This document shows, piece after piece, positions 55,100-64,000 of a stretch of 64,000 nucleotides of DNA. Every line of letters begins with the position of its first letter. The first letter of the stretch is position 1. The translations under genes were made by a program, and so were the position numbers. The notes beneath the pieces were generated by a model. That model was not told the DNA's origin, did no database searches, and saw only the letters and a program-made list of their open reading frames with translations. This DNA comes from Phytophthora hibernalis (Eukaryota > Oomycota > Peronosporomycetes > Peronosporales > Peronosporaceae): the NCBI GenBank assembly GCA_012656075.1, contig JAAKBF010000001.1, positions 620,001-684,000 on the forward strand, written 5' to 3'.

Positions 55100-56632
55100 C
55101 TGAGGGTTTTCAACGCTTTGGACCCAGTAATCCAGCCCATACTTTGTTCAAATGATTTGGAAGCTACCAGACGTATTCGCTATTGTGGATTGTTGGTCCT
55201 CCAGGCACGGGAAATCTTGTACGGCACTCGCCTTCGCTTGTTCACTTTCTCGTCTCGAATGGGATGTGATTTGGATCCATTACTCAAGAAACCTGTTGTT
55301 CAATTGCGTATGGCTCCAAAACGACACGCACAGAAATTGTGATATCAGCTTCGTACGAATGGAATCCCAGCTGCCAAAACCTCCTCAACTCGACGTCAAC
55401 CGATAGAAAAACTATTGTTTTTCTCGATGGGTTTGTTGATAATGTACCTGAGGTTAATCGTGCTCTATCTCTATGCAGTGAGTGGCGCCAACGTTGCCGC
55501 ATCCAGCACCGACTGGTGTGTGTAACTTCGATGGCATCGATCGTAAAGAGATTCCACGTTGAAGATTATGATTTGATACCCCGAGACCTCTCTACGAGTG
55601 GCTCAGTTTTGCCGGAAGAGCCAAAGCCTTCCATACGACTGCTGAGCGAGACTTTGTTTAATTTGTATTCGTGGACGTGGGAAGATTACGAACATGCTAT
55701 CGAACACGACGCTTTTTCAAAGTGTCGAGAGCATGTTACCGCAAGGAGTGCCAGCCACAACAGCAGACAAGATCAAGCGACTACAGGAAAAATACTTCGT
55801 GGCGGGGAGAATGCGAGGGTAATATTCGACTTAACACCAGACGACGCTGTGACGTATCTCGATGCAGCTATTGCTGCGATAGGCGATATTCATGTTTGTT
55901 CTAAAGTCTTGAGCGGTTGCGCAACATCCAGCACTGAGAATCGTGTGTTGGCGCAATACCACAAACTTGGATCCATGGATAGTAGCTTGGTAAGTAACTA
56001 CGTTACCCGCTCGCTGGCTATAAAGCTGGGCCCTGGCCTGCTGAAAACGGTGCCATCTCTCACGCCAATGAACCGTTCCGTGGATAGCTTCATGTTTGAA
56101 GCCTGGTGTTTTGCTGAGCTGACCCACAACGGCCTGCGTTGGAAATCCTCGAAAGAAGTGGACGGAGTGTTCAAGTGAATTTCAATCCTGCCAAGTATTC
56201 AATTGGCGAATATCTTGGTGCTGCGCAGACTTGGCTGGCACCACTGAAGTGGAATCAAGGTGGCTACGGTGCCCTTTACGTCGATAAGGGAAGAAACTCG
56301 TGCGGTTTGTTCAAGTGACACGAGCTCTGACGCACTCCTTCGACCACATCTACTTCGTTGATATCTTGAACAAGCTGGCCGCAGACAGGAGCTTGCCGGC
56401 GTTTGCCCTCGTGGAAATGTGTTTTGTCGTCCCGGAGTGCAACCTGCGGCAGTTCCGTTCCCCAACCAATGAGCAAGATTTCCGAAACAATGTTTTAAAT
56501 GTTGCAGAACGAGTTAGTCGTTATGGGCAGGTGGGTCACCCGTTTGCAAAGTGTGTGGCGAACATAATGGTCCTTGGGGTCCAGTACGAGAAGAATGACC
56601 GCAAGCCAATGGATGACGCTCAAGTTGGCTAG
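55100..56632 (+). pseudogene. Crinkler-type NTPase with restriction-nuclease-like domain, broken
   Basis: This family joins a P-loop NTPase to a restriction-endonuclease-like domain; members are expanded in oomycetes and include intracellular Crinkler effectors. Here the Walker A region reads GPPGTG and then shifts frame at about 55212, so the Lys-Ser/Thr is out of frame. TIVFLDGFVDNVPEVNRAL is Walker B, followed by LVCVTSMASIVKRFHVEDYD. The C-terminal domain holds SLVSNYVTRSLAIKLGPGLL, SFMFEAWCFAELTHNGLRW, and after further shifts APLKWNQGGYGALYVDKG and VRFVQVTRALTHSFD, ending at 56632. No signal peptide or LFLAK-type leader was found upstream. Pseudogene. Confidence 0.7.
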
Positions 56633-57104
56633 GACGGCAAGGTTACAAATGCGATCATTTAACAGAGCGCATGATGGTATGTGTTTCCCGGAGGCAGGGA
56701 AAGAGGTTTCACATGCTGCAGTCGCAGAGGATTGAGCGCCCCAAACGGAGCAGCGCGTACTTCCCGTTAGGAGATTGTGAAACGCAAGCATGTTTTGCCT
56801 TTCAGTTGATTGAGAGATTTTAATTTGAGCCAGCGTACTTTCATCATTCTTCGAGTTCATGTAAATTTATCCATCGTACCGGTAGTTTGCATGCTTGACG
56901 AACACGGGCTGGTAAAGGTGACACGCTGACTGACACTCGAGTAAAATGAAAATGCTGCCTGCCTGGGTTGACTTACGTTGGAATACTCTTCTGTCGTTAA
57001 ATTAAGCTTACGAGTAGGTTCGCCGTCGCGCCACGCCATCTAAGGCCAGATCTGTACTTTGAAAATCTTTTTGGATCTCCTCCAATTTTATCAACTAGAG
57101 GCTG
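56633..57104. other. Spacer before the LYR gene
   Basis: No supported gene. It likely contains the 3' UTR of the minus-strand LYR gene; this is the boundary between transposon-derived sequence and the host gene block. Confidence 0.5.
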
Positions 57105-57398
57105 CTACTTCTCCTGAGCTTGAGCACTGGGGTTTTTCTTCCTGGTGATAGCTGCGAGCAGCGCAGGGTCCTCTTGTAGCACTCGGTAGACGCGCAAGGC
57201 GTCTCGTCCCTCTCTCAGGTGCGTCTGGAGGCGCGCGGCATTGCGCTCGTGCTGTCTCAGCCGCAGCAGCTCCCGCGCGTTGAACTGCAGCTTGCGGCCC
57301 ATGCTGCGCTCCGGGAAATCCCTCGCCACACGCAGCACGTCGCGGTAGAGCGCCAGCACCTCGCGCCTCAGGCCAATACCCGCCATATTCAACTCCAA
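57105..57398 (-). CDS. LYR-motif (complex 1 LYR family) protein
   Basis: Intact, 97 residues from ATG 57398, or 93 from the second ATG at 57386 (MAGIGLRREVL), which I prefer because it starts at the conserved helix. LRREVLALYRDVLRVARDFP contains the LYR tripeptide (ALYRDVLR) of the family, followed by an Arg-rich helix (ARELLRLRQHERNAARLQ) and a Lys-rich end. LYR proteins are small helical mitochondrial factors for assembling respiratory complexes or delivering Fe-S clusters, usually with acyl carrier protein; the exact partner cannot be told. No intron. It shares a short divergent promoter with the CREG-like gene. Confidence 0.8.
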   Translation of the reverse strand: MELNMAGIGLRREVLALYRDVLRVARDFPERSMGRKLQFNARELLRLRQHERNAARLQTHLREGRDALRVYRVLQEDPALLAAITRKKNPSAQAQEK

Positions 57399-57456
57399 TT
57401 GGTGGAAAAGCGGTAATGAGCCGCTGTGATTGGCTCAAGCTGACTAGAGTGGGATC
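57399..57456. promoter_or_regulatory. Divergent promoter, LYR / CREG-like
   Basis: Only about 60-130 bp separate the two start codons. It contains CCAATTGG (about 57396-57403) and GATTGGCTC (about 57427), CCAAT boxes in both orientations. Joint regulation is inferred. Confidence 0.55.
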
Positions 57457-58421
57457 ATGACCGATCTCAACTCTCGACGGTCTCTATTATTGAAAGCGAC
57501 GTCTGAAGCTCAAGATGAAGAGTTTTTACCAGTTTATTGCGCTGTTCCTGGTTCTACTGGGGTTATGCGCGTGGAATATCAAGTTGAAGCTCGTCGTGCA
57601 GTGGGGATCTTCCGAGCGGACACGTTCCGCCTGGCAGAGGACGAAAATCTGTGAGTTTTAGGATTTTATCCTACAAATTGGTACCAGCTAATGTAAAATC
57701 TTCATTTTTTGTAGCTATTGGAGAGCAAGTCCGGCGCAAGATGCGCGCCAATTGGTGCACGACAATGTGTGGGCCACGCTGTCCACGATCTCGGTGCAGT
57801 ATAATGGGGTCCCTTACGGCAACACGGCGTCCTACAGCGGTGGGTGGAGGTTAAGTGTGGTGGGGAACTGTAAGATGCTGATACTTTGGTTAGATGGTGT
57901 TGGGTACGCTAAGGAGGACTCTACGGGCAAGCTCTTCTTCTACCTCACGGCGATGGATGCCACGGGTACGGCTGGAAACATGTAGAGGGAAGTGTGCACT
58001 GAATTGAGTTTTGTGGCTCTAGGAGCGGATTTGAGCGTCAACTCGACTGCGTCGGTGGCGATCACGATGGCGCAGGGTGGTGAACGTGCTTGCAAAATGG
58101 ACGCGGAAGACCCCACGTGCTGGAAACTTACACTGACCGGGAAGGTGGTGCCTGTGCCCGTCGATCAGCGCCACTACGCCGAAAAAGTGCTGTTTTCCAA
58201 GTACGTGGTGCTTTGTTTGCTGGTGGTATTTTTATTTCGTAGCTTCGACAATGTTCTAACTCATGCTGTTGTGTTTTCCTAGGCACCCGCAGATGGAGTC
58301 TTGGCCGGAGAAACATGGATTCCTTCCGTACGTGTTGGAAATTGAAAACATCATTCTGCTTGACTTTTACGGCGGTGCCAAGCACGTTCCAGTCAAAGAT
58401 TACTACCAAATCAAGCTCTGA
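57457..58421 (+). CDS. CREG-like secreted glycoprotein, five exons
   Basis: Exons 57457-57650, 57715-57839, 57894-57965, 58023-58200, 58283-58421; introns of 64, 54, 57 and 82 nt, all GT-AG, give a continuous 235-residue frame. The core matches the cellular repressor of E1A-stimulated genes (flavin-reductase-like beta-barrel): ARQLVHDNVWATLSTISV, GVPYGNTASYSDG, FFYLTAMDATG, CWKLTLTGKV, HPQMESWPEKHGF and LLDFYGGAKHVPVKDYYQI. Homologues are secreted or lysosomal glycoproteins. The first exon is odd: ATG 57515, in another frame, opens a perfect signal-anchor (MKSFYQFIALFLVLLGLCAW), whereas the frame that splices correctly has no signal. A one-base frameshift late in exon 1, or an unrecognised splice, is likely. 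The true start is probably 57515. Confidence 0.75.
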
Positions 58422-58460
58422 AGTGCAAATTACTACCAAATCAAGCTCTGAAGTGCAAGC
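58399..58460 (+). repeat. 30-bp tandem duplication across the CREG stop codon
   Basis: ATTACTACCAAATCAAGCTC TGAAGTGCAA is repeated directly (units from 58399 and 58429). The first copy holds the last six codons and the stop; the second lies in the 3' UTR. Confidence 0.9.
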
Positions 58461-59261
58461 AAGACAAAAATTGATGCTTGAGTTTGGAACTGGGTAATAG
58501 TAGCTATGCTTTGGACAGCAAACTCCAAATTTCAGCGTACGTGTGGGCAAAAATATGAAATGAAGTGAGTACGAAATCATTGTGGTGCTCTCGATACACG
58601 TAAAATGCGTAGCTAAAACTGCTTTGCGATGCGACTTCCTCCTTGCGCACCGTTGGAAAGTGCTTTCCTTTTGAATTCTCGTCGGATACGGTAGAGTTCA
58701 ACAGAAGACAAGTAGATTTGCTACAGCATGGGGTGATGCTCGATCCGAATCACTTCAAACTCGAACATTTCCTATTGCACGAATTTGACGTTGCTCTTCA
58801 CGATTTCTCTTTCGCTTTCACCGGATGTACTTTGCCCTTTACGAACTTGGCTGGAAAAGGTGTGCTGCTGTATCGCGGAGAAAACGTCTGCCAGCAATTG
58901 AGTTTAATAATTTACAACTAAAGGTTTTACTACCTGCAGTGAGTAGTTCTACAGGCTGTTTGGTCCAGTTCAGACTTTTGCATCCTATCGCTGCCAGTCT
59001 TTTACTATTGTAGGACTGCCTGGCAACTTATCTGAGACCAACGGAGTGACTGCTGAAGTGAGTTTGCATGTTTAGTTGTTGGAGTAGATGACGTGAACAT
59101 CACGGTGCGACAACGATTTGCGATCTTTGGCAAAACTGAACTTGGCAATGACCGTCATCACTGATGACCCATCAGGACTTGGCACTGCGGTTGGTTGCAT
59201 ACATGTGCACCTCCTTCTAGAAGCTTGGCCGCTTGTAGGCATGCAAGTTGCACGCCTTTGA
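58461..59261. other. Intergenic, CREG-like to old yellow enzyme
   Basis: Apart from the weak frame at 58643-58921 nothing is supported. Confidence 0.45.
58643..58921 (+). CDS. Hypothetical 92-residue frame
   Basis: KCFPFEFSSDTVEFNRRQVD has an ordinary protein look, and FPFEFS is reminiscent of arrestin/VPS26 folds, but the rest does not support it. It could be an exon relic. Low support. Confidence 0.2.
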   Translation: MRTVGKCFPFEFSSDTVEFNRRQVDLLQHGVMLDPNHFKLEHFLLHEFDVALHDFSFAFTGCTLPFTNLAGKGVLLYRGENVCQQLSLIIYN

Positions 59262-59277
59262 CTTCATTGTTCAATTT
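59262..59277 (+). promoter_or_regulatory. Oomycete Inr-like core promoter of the old yellow enzyme gene
   Basis: CTTCATTGTTCAATTT resembles the oomycete start element GCTCATTYYNCAWTTT, differing at a few positions. It lies 48 bases before the ATG at 59325. Confidence 0.65.
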
Positions 59278-59324
59278 GTGCTCCAAACAACAAGTCCCCA
59301 ACCCAAGTCCAAGTCCAAGTTACC

Positions 59325-60467
59325 ATGGTCTCTGCTATCGTCCCGAAGCTTTTCACGCCGCTCAAACTCGGAGGCAAGAAGAACCCCATCGAGCTCAAGC
59401 ACCGCGTCACCATGGCCCCATTGACGCGTCTGCGTACGGGTGAAAGTGGTGTCCCCACCGCTTTAGTAGCTGAATACTACGGACAACGTGCAACGGACGG
59501 TGGTCTCCTCATCGCCGAAGCTACTAACATCAGTGCTACAGCTCGCGGATACTTCGGAGCTCCCGGTGTCTTCACCCAAGAACAAGTTGACGGCTGGAAA
59601 CTCGCGACCAATGCTGTGCACGCCAAAGGCGGCAAATTCATTGTGCAGCTCTGGCACACAGGACGTGTTGGTCACCCACTCAACCAACCCAATGGAGAAC
59701 TTCCCGTGTCGTCCAGTGCCACCAGCGTAGAAGGTATCACAAGTCACGCGGTGACACGCGAGGGTCGTAGAGACCACGTGACGCCACGTGCAGTGGATAT
59801 TGACGAGATCCCGAGCATAGTCGCCGACTACAAACGTGCTGCTGAAAACGCCATTGCCGCGGGTTTTGACGGAGTTGAAATCCACGCAGCTAACGGGTAC
59901 TTTCTCGAGCAGTTCTTGTGTGACGGTGTCAACACGCGTACGGATAAGTATGGAGGTAGCATTGAAAACCGAGCACGGATCATATTTGAAGTGGTGGAGG
60001 GCATCTTGTCGATCCTCCCGTCCAGTCAGGTGGGTATTCGTCTGTCTCCGTTCGGCGACACTTTTGACTGCAAGGACTCGACCCCACGTGAGACGTACGG
60101 CTACGTCATGAACAAGTTGAACGACTATGATCTCGCCTATGTGCATGTGATTGAACGTCGCGGCATGCACGCGGCCAACGTTCAGGTACCAGAGGGTGGC
60201 GTCGCTCGCCACTTTCGTGACGCGTACAAGGGCGTGTTGATCACTGCCGCGGGTTTTGACCGCGAAGACGCTGTGAAGACAGTGGAGGAAGGAGCGGCCG
60301 ACCTCATCGCTTTCGGAGGTGACTTCATCGCCACGCCGGATCTTGTCGAGAGACTGCGGATCGGCGCGGAGTTGAATACGCCAAACGGAAAGACGTTCTA
60401 CCCGCAGCCGGATGTGCCGCTCGAGGCCGGATACACGGACTACCCGTTCCTGGCGCAGCAGGCGTAA
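59325..60467 (+). CDS. Old yellow enzyme family NAD(P)H:flavin oxidoreductase
   Basis: Intact 380-residue single-exon gene; ATG in context TTACCATGG. A TIM-barrel FMN enzyme that reduces activated C=C bonds (alpha,beta-unsaturated carbonyls such as 12-oxophytodienoate-like compounds) with NAD(P)H. Key residues visible: MAPLTRLR (Thr34), VQLWHTGRVGHP (FMN contact), His187/Asn190/Tyr192 in VEIHAANGYFLEQF (substrate binding and proton donor, spacing as in yeast OYE1), TRTDKYGGSIENR, Arg239 and the FMN phosphate loop AAGFDRE ... AFGGDFIATPDLV. Length fits the family. Cytosolic, no signal peptide. The product of one substrate cannot be assigned. The long minus-strand frame over it is a shadow. Confidence 0.95.
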   Translation: MVSAIVPKLFTPLKLGGKKNPIELKHRVTMAPLTRLRTGESGVPTALVAEYYGQRATDGGLLIAEATNISATARGYFGAPGVFTQEQVDGWKLATNAVHAKGGKFIVQLWHTGRVGHPLNQPNGELPVSSSATSVEGITSHAVTREGRRDHVTPRAVDIDEIPSIVADYKRAAENAIAAGFDGVEIHAANGYFLEQFLCDGVNTRTDKYGGSIENRARIIFEVVEGILSILPSSQVGIRLSPFGDTFDCKDSTPRETYGYVMNKLNDYDLAYVHVIERRGMHAANVQVPEGGVARHFRDAYKGVLITAAGFDREDAVKTVEEGAADLIAFGGDFIATPDLVERLRIGAELNTPNGKTFYPQPDVPLEAGYTDYPFLAQQA

Positions 60468-61121
60468 GTGACCGCGTAGGGATGTATTCAAAGATAATTG
60501 CGTTGCTTTTCATTTGTGGGCGAGCAGATGCTTCATGCTTATCCAGTTTTACCGGAACGACCAAAACGAGAACTCGCTTGCTTCACCTTCCATTATTTTG
60601 CTCCATCTCGTATGAATTGAGTGATTTTCCACTCGAATTAACTTGTAAAGCCCCCGCCCGCCCTGTTCTGTTGCTTTCGTAAAAAGTCTACCTCACTGCA
60701 CTAATATCTTTGCCATCAGAGTTGTTTGGGCGGCACATCTTCTCCAAGGGGCAGTGAAAATCGTATCAAGCGCTGTTCGCGTTGCAAAAATCACCAGCAG
60801 ATATTTACGCATTCCCGCCTTGAGAGCTTAGCAATGGCGGTACACATGTACAGTAGAGTAGCAGGAGAAAACGTTCGGTCTTCGTTTTCTGAATGAGTAT
60901 GTGCAAGTCTACGATAAATTGGTCGGGCTCGAGTCAGTATTTGAATTCAGAAGGTGTTTACTTCGAAGTACAAGAATTGACGGACGTAAACTTCTTCGAG
61001 TTCGATTGGAGTTAATGGTGCGAAAATTGCCAACAAAGTCGCAAAAAACACTACTTCGGAGTACACAACAACAGAAATACTTCAGGGATGGAGCATGAAT
61101 CCGCTGGTATCCATCTTTCCT
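60468..61121. other. Intergenic between convergent genes
   Basis: Convergent 3' ends of the oxidoreductase and the thioesterase; no gene. It includes pyrimidine-rich tracts and an AACTTCTTCGAGTTCG-type imperfect palindrome near 60990. Confidence 0.5.
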
Positions 61122-62291
61122 CTACCAAAGCACCTTGTACACGTACTCGTCGTAAAGAGGATGGAATTCACACAGACCCTCCGTGTGAAACTTTGGAAAA
61201 TCGTACAACCAGCAGCAGTGGGGGACGCCCGGAGCCGTATAGCGAAAAAGAGCCCCGCGCTCGTTCAGTGTGCGCAACCCGTACGTGTCCTCCTTGTACT
61301 CGACGGTATCATGCATCTCCACTATCGTCAAACTTTCAAACTTGGACCCAATCTCTTCCAACGAATCAACTTCACTGTAGTGACCAAGTAGACTTCCTTG
61401 CCACGGAGATGCCACTCCATCCTCAGGCGAAGCGAAGAAATGAGCTTCCTTCAGCTTCAGAAAATTGTTTTTGCGGCGGATCTTCTCCATGTGACAGTGG
61501 AAATCAAACCATACACAAGTGTTGACGTTATTGATCATCGGCAGGAACTCGTTCGTCGCCAGCCACACGTCGCGCACTGGAGTTCGCCCCAAATTTGTGA
61601 TGGAGTACGCAGCTTGAATCTTGGGATCCATTGATCGGCGGGCCAGGTCAGCCTGCATGTTTCCACGATACCCTTCAGCCGTGTAGCCCGTGAAGTCAAA
61701 TAAATTCTGAGGAAGTACAGCAGCACCGAAACCAGCACCCAAGTCGTGGATCGAGTTTCGATCCGCCTCCTGCGGGCCGTAGAAAATGCCGTTCACTCCT
61801 CCCGCTAGACTCACAAGCGTGTGTACCTTGTGGTCGTCCATCTGCTCGATCACTGCACGAGCCATCATAGCTCCTTGAGAGTGACCGATGAAGATGTATC
61901 CATCTTCAAAGCGCTCATCATTCGCCACTACCTCTCGCACCGCTGCAATTGCCATCGGCACTTGAATGTTCAATGCTGTCAATGAGCACTCCCTCTCGCA
62001 AAAAGCCAAAGGGACGAAGACTCGCCCCTCCGCCGTCAGATTCGCCTGGAAGTTGAAGCCTTCCGTGCTGTTGCCCGTTAGTCCGTGGAAGAAGAAGACC
62101 GGGAGGTTCTTCTTCTCACTCGAGGTGGATGATCCAGTCATGGGCGTGTTGCAATCCAGGTTGGTTGCCATGGACTGGATCGATGATGACTCATCGAGGC
62201 AAACGTCATTTCCAATCGGAGGAACGGTCGTGACGGGCGAGGTCAATGCCAGTGGCAACAGGGACGCCACAAGAAATGAGAGCACTCGCAT
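61122..62291 (-). CDS. Secreted palmitoyl-protein thioesterase (PPT)-like
   Basis: Intact 389 residues, single exon. Signal peptide MRVLSFLVASLLPLALTSP. Alpha/beta-hydrolase: VFFFHGLTGNS (oxyanion loop), GYIFIGHSQGAMMARAV with nucleophile Ser138, VSLAGGVNGIFYGP, then ASPEDGVASPWQGS with the probable catalytic Asp291 and GVPHCCW with His358, in the order of PPT1/PPT2. The family removes long-chain fatty acids from cysteine residues of proteins in lysosome-like compartments; secretion is also possible in oomycetes. Start chosen at the signal peptide. PPT paralogues are common in oomycetes. Confidence 0.93.
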   Translation of the reverse strand: MRVLSFLVASLLPLALTSPVTTVPPIGNDVCLDESSSIQSMATNLDCNTPMTGSSTSSEKKNLPVFFFHGLTGNSTEGFNFQANLTAEGRVFVPLAFCERECSLTALNIQVPMAIAAVREVVANDERFEDGYIFIGHSQGAMMARAVIEQMDDHKVHTLVSLAGGVNGIFYGPQEADRNSIHDLGAGFGAAVLPQNLFDFTGYTAEGYRGNMQADLARRSMDPKIQAAYSITNLGRTPVRDVWLATNEFLPMINNVNTCVWFDFHCHMEKIRRKNNFLKLKEAHFFASPEDGVASPWQGSLLGHYSEVDSLEEIGSKFESLTIVEMHDTVEYKEDTYGLRTLNERGALFRYTAPGVPHCCWLYDFPKFHTEGLCEFHPLYDEYVYKVLW

Positions 62292-62999
62292 TTTAAAACA
62301 AAGTCGACTTGTGCGTGGTGCGGAGACTTTACAACTGAATCAGGTAGTGTAGGATACCTTACCTGTCAGGGGGCCGTTACAAAAACCCAAGCAGAAACTG
62401 AAGTTCAAGTACGATCACGAACCAACAGCACACTTCGGATACGGAGGCACTGGTTCTTCGAAATGCAACCAACAAGTCCCGCAATTTCGACCGATACATG
62501 ATCCCGTTGCAGTTGTGCGTGCTTTCTTTTAGCTGTCGTTTGACCATATTACTAAAAGAAATGATCTACGGTGAAATTCAGGACGAGAGCAGGCATTTCG
62601 GTGCACGAAACCCCAAGCAGATCGTCTCTTTGACCGTTGGTAAAAATATGTAAGGTGCAATTATGCACCCCCAGACGCTTCGACCAACAACGAGTTATCT
62701 CTCGGTACTAGCACAGCAGTCGACTATCTATCAAGCTCTCCTTCACTCGCTATTACTACTAGTATAAGACAGAGTCGTAGGACACCACTAACAGTACGGT
62801 GGACAAGCCTCCGCACTTCCCATGCCCGAGCACCCCCCTCTCGTTCTGGCTCCCTTATGCTGTCTAAGGACATGCTTTCACCGTTCGAAACCGTGCGAGT
62901 CGTTGCATTCCTTCGCTATCCGAACGACTGCTCTGTCAACGCACAATGCTACCAGAGCCACTGCAACCCGTGTTAGATTGAACTCAACACCTCTTGTTT
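62292..62999. other. Divergent intergenic region
   Basis: Between the minus-strand thioesterase and the plus-strand secreted protein; holds both promoters. CGGTACTAGC (about 62704) and a TACTACTAGTA palindrome-like stretch (about 62753) were noted. No gene. Confidence 0.5.
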
Positions 63000-63015
63000 T
63001 CTCATTCTTCAATTT
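63000..63015 (+). promoter_or_regulatory. Oomycete Inr-like core promoter
   Basis: TCTCATTCTTCAATTT matches the oomycete Inr consensus GCTCATTYYNCAWTTT at all but the first base; it lies 67 bases before the ATG at 63082. Transcription start is inferred near the CA. Confidence 0.75.
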
Positions 63016-63081
63016 GCACGACAAGAAGCACCGCTACAAGCAAACCAACCAACAATACATCCAACCAGACTACTTTGCTCC

Positions 63082-64000
63082 ATGGTGAAGCTCACAGTCA
63101 CGATCGCCGCTGCAGTGGCTGCAGCTGCAGTTCTCGTCGAAGGCTCGTCCGCCCCGGGATCCCCATTGAGCCCACACTCGCAATTCTTGCGCGATGGAAG
63201 ATCGGGCAGCAATGGTATGGGTCTGGGCCCTTCAGACAGCGACACCGATGCGCCTCCCCGCGACTATGATCGTGAGTTGTCACCACCACCTAAGGGCGGC
63301 AAGCGTGGTGGAAAACTCCGCGGTGGTCACCGTCATCCGCCTCCAGGAACAGGCAGTGCGGACATGCCTTTCGACGGAAGCGACGAAGATACGAGACCTG
63401 GCAGCGGAAGCTTTGACGGCCGCTTTCCTCATCCGGATGCTGGCAATGCTGAAATACCGGATCGTGGTCCGTTCCGGAAGGACCACCGCAAGGACTTTGG
63501 AAATGGCAAACAAAACTCTTCCCCGGTGGTAGACCGATGGGCCCTCCTCCAGGCAAAGGCGGTGAAAAATATGGCGTTCATCGTCCCCGGCAGTGGTGTA
63601 AACTCCTGGAATGGTAGTGAAAGTGCTGATTTTCCGCCAGACGTAGGTGAGGAGTTGATTGAGGAAGGATTCGAGCCCCCTACGATGATGAAGCCCCCGA
63701 TGGTGACGAGCTTCCCCTCCGTCAGGCCCCTTTGACGGCGAAGTTCGGTTTGGCGATCGTCCTGGCAAGCCTTTGGGGCCAGGAAAGCTTGACGGAAACC
63801 AGCGTCCTCCAATGGGATCAAGTACTGACGAGCGGCCTCTCTTTCGTGACCAAGGGCGTCGCGATCCAAAGGGTGGTAAGCCTCAGGGAGATCACAACCC
63901 ACAGCACGGAAGCGGGAGCTTCGACGGGCGTTTCCCTACTCCATCATACACAGGGAGTGCTGACCAGCCGTCTTCCCCGAAGGCCGGCATCCAACCGAGT
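63082..64000 (+). CDS. Secreted Gly/Pro/Ser-rich repeat protein, runs off window
   Basis: ATG 63082 opens a signal peptide (MVKLTVTIAAAVAAAAVLVEG). The mature part is low-complexity with the recurring unit GSGSFDGRFP(H/T)P and GTGSADMPFD, with Lys/Gly-rich PPKGGKRGGK. The frame open to TGA 63733-63735 is probably not the whole story. At about 63515-63600 another frame carries GGRPMGPPPGKGGEKYG, and after about 63720 a third carries SGPFDGEVRFGDRPGKPLG and the repeat SGSFDGRFPTPSYTGSAD to the window end. So the gene needs several one-base shifts and is perhaps a pseudogene. QFLRDGR at residues 34-40 resembles an RxLR motif, but no EER follows. Function unknown. Confidence 0.5.

Noticed and set aside
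59463..60491. 342-codon minus-strand open frame
   Set aside because: Antisense shadow of the intact old yellow enzyme gene.
1..64000. CRISPR array, rRNA, tRNA, bacterial operon features
   Set aside because: No repeat-spacer pattern, no rRNA-like conserved blocks and no convincing cloverleaf seen; introns and element families indicate a eukaryote.

Overview
This window looks like a repeat-rich stretch of an oomycete genome, most likely a Phytophthora or close relative. I infer this from short GT-AG introns (54-101 nt), Inr-like start motifs of the oomycete type (YTCATTYYNCAWTTT) 50-80 bp ahead of start codons, and the mix of element families: piggyBac, Harbinger, MULE with Ulp1 protease, Crypton, Ty3/Gypsy with two RNase H domains, and a Crinkler-type NTPase. 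No species can be named from sequence alone.

Layout. 1-1410: 5'-cut, decayed piggyBac transposase. 1411-3988: nothing confidently coding. 3989-4957: intact secreted hexose-6-phosphate epimerase-like gene. 5297-8069: two or three host-type genes of unknown function, some damaged. 8864-10830 (-): ankyrin-repeat pseudogene. 10906-15582: a TIR element with an internal Harbinger element nested in it. 16.4-21.0 kb: MULE transposase remnant followed by a helix-turn-helix/Ulp1 protein remnant. 22.5-22.9 kb: gene fragment with a 50-bp duplication. 23.0-27.68 kb (-): 5'-truncated LINE. 27.68-47.37 kb: a young Ty3/Gypsy array. 30.9-31.1 kb plus 47.37-51.8 kb: a MULE-Ulp1 gene that the Gypsy array interrupted. 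52.5-54.7 kb: Crypton. 55.1-56.6 kb: Crinkler-like NTPase/nuclease pseudogene. 57.1-62.3 kb: a compact block of host genes (LYR-motif protein, CREG-like glycoprotein, old yellow enzyme, palmitoyl-protein thioesterase). 63.08 kb to the end: a secreted glycine/proline/serine-rich protein, cut by the window.

The main result is structural. The Gypsy gag is cut at 27680/27681 on the minus strand and its C-terminal end resumes at 35376 on the plus strand. A LINE endonuclease domain is cut at the same two points (35375 and 27680). Turning the 7,695-bp segment 27681-35375 back around restores both reading frames at once. It also puts the two near-identical Gypsy LTRs (2 substitutions and 1 indel in about 888 bp by eye) in the same orientation, and brings a MULE 5' exon (31085-30897) next to its remainder (47372 on), with a 4-bp GTTA duplication on either side of the Gypsy array. 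The order of events is therefore MULE first, then Gypsy insertion, then inversion; the last two look recent. The Gypsy array is two elements sharing one LTR, the second almost wholly deleted. Between its chromodomain and 3' LTR lies a 3.5-kb antisense coding region of unknown function.

Only the single-copy genes near 4-5 kb and 57-62 kb look functional. The rest is transposon sediment with frameshifts and stops.
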